Position numbers and translations under genes: made by a program
In this document: one piece after another, positions 35,332 to 43,363 of the stretch
How the letters are laid out: every line of letters begins with the position of its first letter
How positions within the stretch are numbered: position 1 is the first letter of the stretch
The notes under the pieces: generated by a model
Database searches by the model: none
Seen by the model: the letters and a program-made list of their open reading frames with translations, nothing else
What the model was told of the DNA's origin: nothing
NCBI RefSeq assembly: GCF_001413925.1
Contig: NZ_LBMJ01000001.1
Location: forward strand, 1,714,001-1,778,000
Length of the DNA: 64,000 bases
Direction: 5' to 3'
Source: Nonlabens sp. YIK11
GTDB taxonomy: Bacteria; Bacteroidota; Bacteroidia; Flavobacteriales; Flavobacteriaceae

Positions 35332-35904
35332 TTACTTGTTATAGATAACTTTTGCATTTGCAATATCATCGTCTAGACTAGACATGTCAGCAAAATATCT
35401 ATTGTTGTTATTGAAAATTCTGTTAGGCTTTTCTCCAACAATAATGTATTCAACATCTAGACTTGGCGCGTTAAGTACCACTTGATCTTGTCTGCGAATG
35501 GTTTTACCTTCAAGGTCAGTTCCATTGTCTTCAAGAGTTGAGATGACATACAACTTGTTATTGGTAGCTCTTACTTCTTGGATTTCAAGATCTTGATCTG
35601 TACCAGCAATTTCTGCTTCTACAGTAAGAGTTCTTTCCATCTTATCTCCAGGCATGTCAACATCTAATACGGGAACTTCTACTTGCTCTTCTTCCATCAC
35701 AACTACCAGTTTAGGGACTTCAACAGTTCTTGTAGTAGTGGTTACGTCAACGTCCATCCAATCAACATCATATTCTGGAAGTTCACCTGCTTCTGCTTCA
35801 ACATCTACATCAACTTCTGGCAATTCACCGCCATCTGTTTTTTTGATGTCACAGCTTGTTAATATTGCAATAAGAGCGAATATGGATAATAATTTAATCT
35901 TCAT
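35332..35904 (-). CDS. Acidic lipoprotein with internal repeat
   Basis: A 190-residue lipoprotein: signal ending in ALIAILTSC (Cys 18), then a very acidic tract built of two GELPEVDVDV-like units (GELPEVDVDVEAEAG then GELPEYDVDWMDVDV), a second acidic valine-rich segment, and a C-terminal domain with YVISTLEDNGTDLEG and NRIFNNNNRYF. Valine/aspartate alternation suggests beta strands or a calcium-binding surface, but no canonical Ca2+ loop is seen. I do not know the family. It follows the Pmp3-type gene by 49 bases on the same strand and may share its transcript. Confidence 0.75.
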   Translation of the reverse strand: MKIKLLSIFALIAILTSCDIKKTDGGELPEVDVDVEAEAGELPEYDVDWMDVDVTTTTRTVEVPKLVVVMEEEQVEVPVLDVDMPGDKMERTLTVEAEIAGTDQDLEIQEVRATNNKLYVISTLEDNGTDLEGKTIRRQDQVVLNAPSLDVEYIIVGEKPNRIFNNNNRYFADMSSLDDDIANAKVIYNK

Positions 35905-35953
35905 AATTTTTAGTTTTTTAGTTTATAATAGTGGTTAAATGTTTTTAATCGGA

Positions 35954-36109
35954 TTACCTCGAGGTCACGATAAATGCGTGTATCACTCCAGGTATAAAGA
36001 ATATCAACGTCAAGATTAAATTGATAATAAAATCTTTACCGAATCCTTTTGCCAGGCCTACACCTAGTGGCGGAATAAAAATGTTCAAAATGATGGTTAG
36101 TAAACTCAT
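35954..36109 (-). CDS. Pmp3/YqaE (UPF0057) family membrane peptide, 51 aa
   Basis: A short gene easily missed. The 51-residue product (starts MSLLTIILNIFIPPLGVGLA, ends HAFIVTSR) has the family pattern: a first membrane helix with the PPLGV motif, a short GFGKDF loop, and a second helix containing NLILTLIFFIPGVIHA. Family members are stress-induced membrane proteins that affect membrane potential and ion tolerance in yeast and plants; bacterial role is less clear. ATG 36109 to TAA at 35954. It lies upstream of the acidic lipoprotein and downstream of purB. Confidence 0.88.
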   Translation of the reverse strand: MSLLTIILNIFIPPLGVGLAKGFGKDFIINLILTLIFFIPGVIHAFIVTSR

Positions 36110-36207
36110 AGTTTTAGTTTTTGATTGTAATTCAAAACTAGAACTATAGTCTCCTTGAGGTCGTTAACTAAACCCCAATTAAGTAGGAATTAACTTATTA
36201 ATTAGGA

Positions 36208-37542
36208 TTAAATACCTGTAAATGAAGAAGGTGTGATGACTCTTAATTCTTCCTTAATGGATTCGTTTACATCCAGATCCTCTATAAATTGAGCCATACT
36301 GGTGGCGGTAATCTTTTCATTAGTCCTTGTCAATTGCTTTAATGCTTCATAAGGATTAGGATAGGCCTCGCGTCTCAAAATTGTCTGAACCGCCTCTGCA
36401 ACTACGGCCCAGTTGTTATCAAGATCTTGGGCAATTTTATCAGAATTCAAAAGCAATTTATCCAATCCTTTAGCGGTCGCCTTAAAAGCGATAATCGTAT
36501 GGGCAATGGGCACACCAACATTACGTAATACCGTAGAATCTGTCAGATCACGTTGTAACCTAGATACAGGAAGCTTTGCCGATAAGTGTTCAAATATGGC
36601 ATTTGCAATACCTAAATTACCTTCACTATTTTCAAAATCGATAGGGTTGACCTTATGTGGCATAGCACTGGATCCTATTTCACCAGCTTTAATTTTTTGC
36701 TTGAAATAGTCCATGGATATATAGGTCCAGATGTCCCTATCTAAATCTATCAATATGGTGTTAATACGTTTCATGGCGTCAAAAAGCGAAGCCATAAAGT
36801 CGTAGTGCTCAATCTGCGTGGTGGGAAAACTATGTTTTAGTCCTAATCTGTTTTCCACAAAATCAGATCCAAAGGCTTTCCAGTCCACTTGGGGAAACGC
36901 TACATGATGCGCATTGTAATTTCCTGTAGCGCCACCAAATTTTGCTGCATTGGGTATATTCTTAAGCGTGGATAATTGCTCTTTTAACCTGACGACAAAT
37001 ACGTCAAACTCTTTTCCTAATCGTGTAGGTGATGCAGGTTGTCCATGAGTACGCGCCAGCAATGGTATGTCCTTCCATTCATTTACAAGGACTTCCAGTT
37101 GAGAAATAAGAGCTTCCAATTCTGGAATGTAAACCTCTTGAACTGCTTCTTTAATAGATAGAGGTATAGCGGTATTGTTGATGTCCTGAGAGGTAAGTCC
37201 AAAGTGGATAAATTCTTTGTGAGCCACCAGATCCATGAGATCAAATTTTTTCTTTAAGAAATATTCGACTGCCTTGACATCATGGTTGGTCGTCTTTTCT
37301 ATAAACTTGATTTCCTGCGCGTCCTCTTCCGTGAAGTTGCGATAAAGATCGCATAAGAGTGATTTAGTTTCTTCCTTGAACGGTTGCAGTTGGGCGATTC
37401 CGCTTTCGCTTAAAGCGATAAAATATTCAACCTCAATAAGCACTCTATACTTGATAAGTGCCGCTTCTGAAAAGTAGTCTGACAGCGCTGCGACTTTAGT
37501 ATGATAACGACCATCAATAGGTGAAATAGCTTGTAAGGACAT
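36208..37542 (-). CDS. purB: Adenylosuccinate lyase PurB
   Basis: Cleaves succinylo-AICAR and adenylosuccinate in purine synthesis. Fumarase/aspartase superfamily fold; the signature GSSAMPHKVNPIDFENSEGN (about 290-309) is intact, with the catalytic-base Ser in that loop, the HGQPASPTRLG segment near 170 and TNHDVKAVE near 88. Length 444 is normal. A decayed palindrome copy (37401-37417) falls in the N-terminal part. The box TATTTTTG sits 20 bases before the ATG. The HEAT-like protein gene lies upstream. Confidence 0.97.
   Translation of the reverse strand: MSLQAISPIDGRYHTKVAALSDYFSEAALIKYRVLIEVEYFIALSESGIAQLQPFKEETKSLLCDLYRNFTEEDAQEIKFIEKTTNHDVKAVEYFLKKKFDLMDLVAHKEFIHFGLTSQDINNTAIPLSIKEAVQEVYIPELEALISQLEVLVNEWKDIPLLARTHGQPASPTRLGKEFDVFVVRLKEQLSTLKNIPNAAKFGGATGNYNAHHVAFPQVDWKAFGSDFVENRLGLKHSFPTTQIEHYDFMASLFDAMKRINTILIDLDRDIWTYISMDYFKQKIKAGEIGSSAMPHKVNPIDFENSEGNLGIANAIFEHLSAKLPVSRLQRDLTDSTVLRNVGVPIAHTIIAFKATAKGLDKLLLNSDKIAQDLDNNWAVVAEAVQTILRREAYPNPYEALKQLTRTNEKITATSMAQFIEDLDVNESIKEELRVITPSSFTGI
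37401..37417. repeat. Decayed copy of the dispersed palindrome, in purB
   Basis: CGCTTTCGCTTAAAGCG: both arms match but the centre is altered and one base longer. It encodes ALSESGI. Confidence 0.5.
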
Positions 37543-37561
37543 AGTAGATCTTTAAAGCTCG

Positions 37562-37569
37562 CAAAAATA
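37562..37569 (-). promoter_or_regulatory. Putative -7 promoter box (TATTTTTG) of purB
   Basis: Exact TAnnTTTG on the reverse strand, about 20 bases from the purB ATG at 37542. No -33 match at normal spacing. Confidence 0.5.
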
Positions 37570-37606
37570 AGATTTTAAGAGCGATTCAGCACTGTAGATG
37601 TGCCGG

Positions 37607-38191
37607 TTAAGCCTGTTTTTGCCAGCTTAATTTGGTTAGGATCTCACGACCGCAACTGCGATAGCCTTTATTTTCTGGATCCATGATCAGCCGCTCAATA
37701 AAAACGGGTAGTTGATGTGGGATCAAATCAAACTCATTGCGCATGAGATACAGGCTTCTCGTAGCATACATCAAGTTTGCAGATCTGCCGCTATCATTGA
37801 TCAACGCGTCAAACGATGCTCTGACTAATTGTTCTTTCATTTCTTGAGTGATCAATTGTTTTACCTCGTGATCACGTGGCCCATAATAGGACTTGAGAAC
37901 TTCAAAACCTATTTTAAGCAAACATCTCATACCACTCACATTGACTTGAGTGGTGTAAAGACTAAATATCTTCTCCATGTGTGGATAACAGGTTTCAGGA
38001 AAAAGATAGTAAGCCTGTTCCAGACACCAGCATGCCTTGTGGGAAACGGGCGATGAAGGATGGCAATAGGCAATAAGATCCTCGATGGCACCTTCCTGAA
38101 CGAACTTAGTCGCAAGGCGCACACGTGATTCCTTGTACGGGTATAAATCTGCTAATTGCTCTTTGAGAATAGGTACTTTCAATGTGTTCAT
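37607..38191 (-). CDS. HEAT-like helical protein of unknown function
   Basis: A 194-residue protein predicted to be nearly all helical: repeated pairs such as LKEQLADLYPYKESRVRLATKF and SHKACWCLEQAYYLFPETC resemble HEAT/armadillo-type solenoids. It has no signal peptide. Proteins of this type next to purB are sometimes labelled adenylosuccinate lyase, but the lyase signature is absent here. It starts inside the end of the sirtuin gene (4-base overlap) and is the last gene of a five-gene unit (DUF4159, AI-2E, methyltransferase, sirtuin, this). A scaffold role is conceivable; function unknown. Confidence 0.7.
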   Translation of the reverse strand: MNTLKVPILKEQLADLYPYKESRVRLATKFVQEGAIEDLIAYCHPSSPVSHKACWCLEQAYYLFPETCYPHMEKIFSLYTTQVNVSGMRCLLKIGFEVLKSYYGPRDHEVKQLITQEMKEQLVRASFDALINDSGRSANLMYATRSLYLMRNEFDLIPHQLPVFIERLIMDPENKGYRSCGREILTKLSWQKQA

Positions 38192-38880
38192 GTGTTAGTT
38201 AGAGATAGGTGAATCATGTCACAAGCCTTGCGTACACCAGTGCTTGCATTTTCTTCTATCACGGTTAAGTTACCATTACTTTTAAGATTAGGTCGTGGAT
38301 CTATCAAATAGATAGGTGTTTCTTGTGGAGCATAGTGCATCAAACCTGCCGCAGGATATACCTGTAGGGACGTGCCTACAATGATTACCGCATCGGCTTG
38401 AGCCGTGAGTTCGATCGCGGTTTCCATGGCGGGAACTTCCTCGCCAAACCACACGATATGTGGCCTCATTTGGGAACCCTCTGGACAAGAATCTGCTACA
38501 GTGATGTCGTCCGTCCAGTCCACAATGTAGCTGGGATTTGAGGTGCTGCGCGCCTTGAGCAGCTCGCCATGCAAATGCAGTACATTGGTGGATCCAGCAC
38601 GTTCATGAAGGTCATCCACATTTTGCGTGATCACGTGTACTTCATAATTGCGCTCGAGTGCCGCAATACAATAATGAGCCTCATTGGGCTCGACCGTATG
38701 AAGTTGCGCTCTACGCTGGTTGTAGAAATCCAAAACTAAAGAAGGATTGTTCTCAAAACCTTGTGGCGATGCAACTTCCATCACGTCGTGTCCTTCCCAT
38801 AGTCCATCAGCATCCCTAAAGGTGGCGATACCACTTTCTGCACTGACACCTGCGCCAGATAAGATGATGATTTTTTTCAT
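38188..38880 (-). CDS. cobB: Sir2-family NAD-dependent protein deacylase (CobB-like) with degenerate zinc site
   Basis: NAD-dependent lysine deacylase, 230 residues. NAD-binding GAGVSAESGIATFRD (about residues 9-23), TQNVDDLHERAG and the catalytic HLHGE (about 115-119), then GTSLQVYPAAGL. The YNQRR motif near 54 corresponds to the Tyr/Arg pair of class III sirtuins, which favour succinyl/malonyl groups. Where the zinc ribbon should have four cysteines I see only one (ADSCPEGS), so structural zinc is probably lost. Four-base overlaps at both ends couple it to the methyltransferase and HEAT-like genes. Confidence 0.9.
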   Translation of the reverse strand: MKKIIILSGAGVSAESGIATFRDADGLWEGHDVMEVASPQGFENNPSLVLDFYNQRRAQLHTVEPNEAHYCIAALERNYEVHVITQNVDDLHERAGSTNVLHLHGELLKARSTSNPSYIVDWTDDITVADSCPEGSQMRPHIVWFGEEVPAMETAIELTAQADAVIIVGTSLQVYPAAGLMHYAPQETPIYLIDPRPNLKSNGNLTVIEENASTGVRKACDMIHLSLTNT

Positions 38881-40046
38881 GACTGGATCTTAATAGCTTC
38901 TATAACCACAGGACCGCGACCAGCGATACTGGTAAAAAAAAGGTAGTTGGTCTCGTGTTCTGTAAAATTAAATATAGTGCGTATTTTTTTTACGCTTTCG
39001 CGAAAGTTTCTCGTCACAACAGCATGCGCACCTTTCCCAAATTGACGTTTGATCACCTTAGGCTTGTAGTCCTGCACGCTCAAAACTTCAAAAGATCGCC
39101 CTGGAAATTTTATTATTTCGTCATGCGTAAACAAATGCGCATCCTGATCAATTTTTGAAACCTGAAATTGAGCGCTCAACTCGGCAAAAGCTTGCGACTT
39201 CATAATCGCAGCGTTGGGTTCATACAGATACTTTTGTAATGCTCCCAATTCAATAGGAGTATCTTGATCTAGCATGTACTTAAAATTGGGTTGGTCAGTC
39301 GCTAGGTTGACTGCCGTCACTTGAGTCTTCGTGCTGTTTCTATTCAAGATCCAGAGCAGTTCCTTCACCTCATTTTTTACAGCTACAATATGGATTTGAG
39401 ATACATGTGCAAGTTGTCTCATCCCAGCAGTGATATCCAGCATAGGCGAGGTTTTAATCATGATAGTTGCACCTCTTTCAAACAGCAAATTTTGATGCTT
39501 AGTAACATCTGGTTCATAGTCTGCCAATAAAATCGCCTTGTTCGTGGCCGCCGTTTTTCTGCTGGGATCCAGATAGATGAGGTCAAATGTTTGATCTGTA
39601 GATGTGAGGAAAGAAATCCCATCGCCTTGGTGGCTTTCAATTCCTGAATTTAGAGCTTTAAAATTATGGCTGGCTATTTCTTGAAGCGTTGGGTCGAGTT
39701 CTATATGGATGGTTTTGGAGTACGCTTTCGCGAAAGCGATATCATCTATTCCCATGCCGCCAGTGAGATCAATCATGCTGTTGCCCTTGATGATGCTGGC
39801 TTTATAGACCGCCGTTTCCCAACTACTGGTTTGCTCAAGATTGACCTTAGGCGGATAGATCACCTGGTCATTTTCAAAAAGTATTGGGAATTTAGAATGG
39901 GCTTTTTGAAGGCCGATGAGCTGTTCTGCCAACTCTTTATTATCGATCTCAAAAGGATGTGAGCGCAGCAAAAACACCGCTGCATTCTCATGCAAATGCT
40001 GCAGCAGATAGGCTCTCACCTGCGGTTGCAACAATTGATGATTCAT
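38877..40046 (-). CDS. Class I SAM-dependent methyltransferase with THUMP-like C-terminal domain
   Basis: A 389-residue probable nucleic-acid methyltransferase. SAM motif I is IDLTGGMGIDDIAFAKAY (about 93-110), motif II IHIELD, and a DPSR at about 170, where N-methyltransferases acting on RNA/DNA keep DPP[YF] or similar; the C-terminal 90 residues carry a THUMP-like RNA-binding region (RQFGKGAHAVVTRNF). Target nucleotide unknown. Two palindrome copies lie inside the gene: a perfect one directly in motif I (39723-39738) and one with a decayed edge (38993-39006). The next gene starts with a 4-base overlap. Confidence 0.85.
   Translation of the reverse strand: MNHQLLQPQVRAYLLQHLHENAAVFLLRSHPFEIDNKELAEQLIGLQKAHSKFPILFENDQVIYPPKVNLEQTSSWETAVYKASIIKGNSMIDLTGGMGIDDIAFAKAYSKTIHIELDPTLQEIASHNFKALNSGIESHQGDGISFLTSTDQTFDLIYLDPSRKTAATNKAILLADYEPDVTKHQNLLFERGATIMIKTSPMLDITAGMRQLAHVSQIHIVAVKNEVKELLWILNRNSTKTQVTAVNLATDQPNFKYMLDQDTPIELGALQKYLYEPNAAIMKSQAFAELSAQFQVSKIDQDAHLFTHDEIIKFPGRSFEVLSVQDYKPKVIKRQFGKGAHAVVTRNFRESVKKIRTIFNFTEHETNYLFFTSIAGRGPVVIEAIKIQS
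38993..39006. repeat. Dispersed palindrome copy 9 (right edge decayed), in the methyltransferase
   Basis: CGCTTTCGCGAAAG then TT instead of CG, preceded by TA. Read as NFRESVKK in this reverse-strand gene. Confidence 0.85.
39723..39738. repeat. Dispersed palindrome copy 10 (perfect), in SAM motif I of the methyltransferase
   Basis: CGCTTTCGCGAAAGCG with left flank TA; encodes IAFAKAY inside the SAM-binding helix. Confidence 0.95.
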
Positions 40047-40052
40047 TAGGTT

Positions 40053-41156
40053 TTACAGATTTTGCGTTAGCTTCTTAACGATTTTGTACTCGCTCAAAAA
40101 TTCTTTGGAAATGACCTTGATCGCCGTGTAGGTAGGTATGGCAAGCACCAGTCCTATGATCCCAAACAGTAATCCAGCAATCAGAATAATGATAAAAATC
40201 TCCAATGGATGCGATTTCACAGACTTTCCAAAGATTAAAGGCTGGTTTAAGAAATTATCGATCATCTGAATAATACCGTAACCTATGCTCACCACAATAA
40301 GTTGCGGTAGAATGATTTCTGTAAAGTTGGCCCCAAGGTTGTCACTTATGACAAATGCACTCATTAAAAAGTAGCCTATAGCTGGTCCTAAATACGGAAT
40401 CAAATTGAGCAGCGCACAGAAAAAGGCGATGATCAAGGCATTTTCAGTTCCTAATGACAGGAGCAAAATCCCATAGAGAACAAAAATGATCAGGATTTGG
40501 AAAATCAGTCCTATGAAATATCTAGAAAGGAGTTGCTTGATTTTAGTAAAAGCTCTTAAAAACTGGCCTTCATTACCTTTTTTAGAGAATACCAAAACTC
40601 CTTCTAGAAGTAATCGACTGTCTTTCAAGAGGAAAAAGGAAATAAATAGAATGGAGAATAATCCAATTAACAAGCTTCCCAAAGTACCAAACAAACCATT
40701 GACAAACTGCGGTATCAAGTCCATGGTCAGGTTTTCCCTAACAAATTCAAGGTTTTGAATGCGTTCCAGAACATTCACCTTACTGATTCCAAAATAATCA
40801 CTAATCTGAGTGTTGAGTACTTCCAGATTGTCTTTGACTTCTTCGATATCAATTTTGGAAATATTCTCACCTTGCTCTGCAATTACAGGAATGATCATCA
40901 ATATCGCGCCGACGATGACTGAAAATAGAATAATCAAAGTGACGATAACGGCTAGAGTATTGGGAAAATTAAGTCTATCTCTTAAGAACAAAACAATAGG
41001 TCGCCCGACTAGAGATAGCACCGCCGCAAACCCTATGTAGAACAAAACCGACTGGATTTCCCAAAGAAACCAAGCGAGCAGGAATACACCAGCAATAATA
41101 AGTAGTGCTCTTAGTAATCCAAAAGCGATGGCTCGCGAGGTAGCTCTTGTACCCAT
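40053..41156 (-). CDS. AI-2E family transporter (TqsA/YdiK-type permease)
   Basis: Inner-membrane protein of the AI-2 exporter/UPF0118 family, 367 residues, with about eight membrane helices: two at the N terminus (about 12-50), one near 62-84, a cluster from about 150-175 and 205-330. The extended loop between helices 3 and 4 (about 90-145) is soluble. The family pattern LIPYLGPAIGYF (about 263-274) and GYGIIQMIDNFLNQPLIFGK is present. Substrates vary (autoinducer-2 export, Na+/H+ antiport in some), so none is proposed here. It sits between DUF4159 and the methyltransferase with gaps of about 6 bases on each side. Confidence 0.88.
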   Translation of the reverse strand: MGTRATSRAIAFGLLRALLIIAGVFLLAWFLWEIQSVLFYIGFAAVLSLVGRPIVLFLRDRLNFPNTLAVIVTLIILFSVIVGAILMIIPVIAEQGENISKIDIEEVKDNLEVLNTQISDYFGISKVNVLERIQNLEFVRENLTMDLIPQFVNGLFGTLGSLLIGLFSILFISFFLLKDSRLLLEGVLVFSKKGNEGQFLRAFTKIKQLLSRYFIGLIFQILIIFVLYGILLLSLGTENALIIAFFCALLNLIPYLGPAIGYFLMSAFVISDNLGANFTEIILPQLIVVSIGYGIIQMIDNFLNQPLIFGKSVKSHPLEIFIIILIAGLLFGIIGLVLAIPTYTAIKVISKEFLSEYKIVKKLTQNL

Positions 41157-41162
41157 AAATAG

Positions 41163-41810
41163 TTAGTTAGTAAATACGTACTTGATGATGTTGGCACCCA
41201 TGTCGAGCGCTTTTTGTCTCACTTCTTCTAGATCGTTGTGGACTTCTGGACTTTCCCAACCGTCACCTAAATCGCTCTCAAAAGTAAATAAAAGAACTAA
41301 CCTATTTTCATGAAATATTCCCATCGCCTGTGGGCGGTTTCCATCGTGTTCATGAATCTTAGGCAAACCCTGTGGGAAATTCTTATAGCTACTAAAAATT
41401 GGATGATTAGCAGAAAGCTCGGTCAATTGCTTGTCAGGAAACAATCGGACCAGCTCCTTTTCAAGGTATGGTTTCATCCCATAATTGTCATCAATATGGA
41501 GAAATCCACCGCTCAAAAGGTAATTCCTCAAATTTTCAATCTGCTCTTGACTGAAGACAACATTACCATGCCCGGTCATGTGAATAAAAGGATATTGAAA
41601 AATATCAATGCTTTGTGCTTCAACTGTTTTTACGTCATTAGAGAAAGTAGTTCCTAGGTTTTTATTACAAAAGGATACCAGATTAGGTAATGCAGTAGGA
41701 TTAGAATACCAGTCACCACCACCATCATATTTAAGCACCGCAACTTCTTGGGCAAAAAAAGTGCTAGTCCCTAAAAATGAGATAATTAATGTAAAGCAAA
41801 ACGTTTTCAT
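41163..41810 (-). CDS. DUF4159 family exported protein
   Basis: A 215-residue exported protein: signal peptide (FCFTLIISFLGTSTFFAQ) then a DUF4159-like domain with a glutamine-amidotransferase-like fold, shown by FIHMTGHGNVVFS, LLSGGFLHIDDNYG and LLFTFESDLGDGW. The triad histidine/cysteine of active amidotransferases is not evident. It is the first gene of a five-gene reverse unit, followed 6 bases later by the AI-2E transporter. Function unknown in the family. I see no exact promoter box upstream. Confidence 0.78.
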   Translation of the reverse strand: MKTFCFTLIISFLGTSTFFAQEVAVLKYDGGGDWYSNPTALPNLVSFCNKNLGTTFSNDVKTVEAQSIDIFQYPFIHMTGHGNVVFSQEQIENLRNYLLSGGFLHIDDNYGMKPYLEKELVRLFPDKQLTELSANHPIFSSYKNFPQGLPKIHEHDGNRPQAMGIFHENRLVLLFTFESDLGDGWESPEVHNDLEEVRQKALDMGANIIKYVFTN

Positions 41811-41896
41811 GTGCTCAATGTTAATTTAAGGTTAATTATTTTTAACAAAATCATAAATAATAAACACTTTATTTATTAGTTTTAAAATTATAACGC

Positions 41897-42667
41897 ATGA
41901 AAACTCTCGATATGGTATTTAGACCCATTATAAGAATCACTTTTCCAATCCTTAGTTTATTTATAGCCTTCTCTATGTTAGCATTTCAACATAACAACAG
42001 AGAAGAACAAAGTAATGAAAAACAAATCCAAAACGGCGTGAACGTCGTGGAATTGTTTACTTCTCAAGGTTGCAGTAGCTGTCCACCTGCAGATGCGTTA
42101 TTATCTGAAGTTAAGGATGACGAGAACGTGATTGCTCTTTCTTATCATGTGGATTATTGGAACTATCTGGGATGGAAAGATCCGTATTCTAAAAAGGAGT
42201 ATTCCGCATACCAGCGTGATTATGCCACAGAGCTTAATTCTGGAGTCTATACGCCACAAATGGTGGTTAATGGCAACAAAGAGTTTGTTGGCTCAAGAGA
42301 AAAAACATTAAAAAACTCACTCATCAATAAATCAAACGTAACTGCGCTACCAGCGCCCATTGTCACTAAAAAGAATACCTCGGTTGATTTTTCCTATGCA
42401 TTGAATGAAGTCAAGGATTTTGATAGAGCTTATGCTTTATTGCTTATTGATGACGAGACTACCGCTGTCGCGAAAGGTGAAAATGCCAGAAAGCAATTGA
42501 GAAATACAAACGTGGTGATCCAGCGCATGGCTATTGATAAAAACACACCTAACGGAACACAATCATTCCAAATAGAAACCAATTCTAAAACAGATTACAA
42601 AGTCGCAATCATCGTGCAAGACAAAGATCTTGAAATTCTAGCAGCAGGAATTTCTATTACTGGATAA
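41897..42667 (+). CDS. DUF1223 thioredoxin-like protein, membrane-anchored or exported
   Basis: A 256-residue protein with an N-terminal hydrophobic segment (FPILSLFIAFSMLAF, about 16-30) and a DUF1223 domain, a thioredoxin-like fold with FTSQGCSSCPPADALL (two Cys in CSSC), then VDYWNYLGWKDPYS and TPQMVVNGNKEFVGS, where TPQ contains the cis-proline. Probably a periplasmic thiol-disulfide protein. The last 11 bases overlap the convergent rsmE gene. A decayed palindrome (GCTGTCGCGAAAGG at 42464-42477) lies inside, but it is too weak to list separately. Confidence 0.85.
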   Translation: MKTLDMVFRPIIRITFPILSLFIAFSMLAFQHNNREEQSNEKQIQNGVNVVELFTSQGCSSCPPADALLSEVKDDENVIALSYHVDYWNYLGWKDPYSKKEYSAYQRDYATELNSGVYTPQMVVNGNKEFVGSREKTLKNSLINKSNVTALPAPIVTKKNTSVDFSYALNEVKDFDRAYALLLIDDETTAVAKGENARKQLRNTNVVIQRMAIDKNTPNGTQSFQIETNSKTDYKVAIIVQDKDLEILAAGISITG

Positions 42668-43361
42668 GCGCATTGAACAAACTTGCGACATGAATTCCTG
42701 CCGTTTCTGTTCTTAGCCTGGTATGACCTAGATGTACTGGAGAAAATTGATGTTCCAAGGCGTTTTCTATTTCATCAGGAGTGAAATCACCTTCCGGACC
42801 TATTAGAATCAGCGTGTCTTTATTTTCATCCAATAACTCTGTGATGTTTCTTTTATTAGTTTCCTCACAGTGAGCAATGAGTTTGAGGTTTTCACTGGCA
42901 GTTTCCAGAAATTCGTGGAAAGGCGTCAATGGATTTAGCTTTGGTTTATGCAACCGTAATGATTGTTGCATGGCGCTGACAATAATTTTTTCAAATCGTT
43001 CTTCCTTGATGTTTCTGCGCTCACTATTGCTGCACAATAGTGGTGTGATGGTCGTGATGCCTAATTCGGTTGACTTTTCCAGGAACCACTCCATGCGGTC
43101 ATTCATCTTCGTAGGAGCGATAGCGATATGAAGTTGAGGTTTTTTGGTTGCTTCAAACTTCAAATGATTTAACTGGAGCTGACACTTATTACTGGTAAGT
43201 TGAACAATGGTAGCTTCAAATAAATCACCTTTACCGTTAGTGACATGAATGTTGTCTCCTATTTTTTTACGCAACACTTTAGTGATGTGTCGCGTATCTT
43301 CTTTTTCAAGAGATAGAATCTCATCTGTGGCATCAGGCTGTGAAAAGTAGAATAACTGCAT
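42657..43361 (-). CDS. rsmE: 16S rRNA (uracil1498-N3)-methyltransferase RsmE
   Basis: Methylates N3 of U1498 in 16S rRNA. SPOUT knot fold with the diagnostic LIGPEGDFTPDEI (about 184-196) and LGHTRLRTETAGIHVAS (about 210-226), which supply the SAM-binding trefoil knot; the N-terminal half is the PUA-like RNA-binding domain. Length 234 is normal. Its start lies 2 bases after the tsaD stop, so tsaD and rsmE form a two-gene unit, both acting on translation components. Confidence 0.96.
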   Translation of the reverse strand: MQLFYFSQPDATDEILSLEKEDTRHITKVLRKKIGDNIHVTNGKGDLFEATIVQLTSNKCQLQLNHLKFEATKKPQLHIAIAPTKMNDRMEWFLEKSTELGITTITPLLCSNSERRNIKEERFEKIIVSAMQQSLRLHKPKLNPLTPFHEFLETASENLKLIAHCEETNKRNITELLDENKDTLILIGPEGDFTPDEIENALEHQFSPVHLGHTRLRTETAGIHVASLFNALIQ

Positions 43362-43363
43362 GG

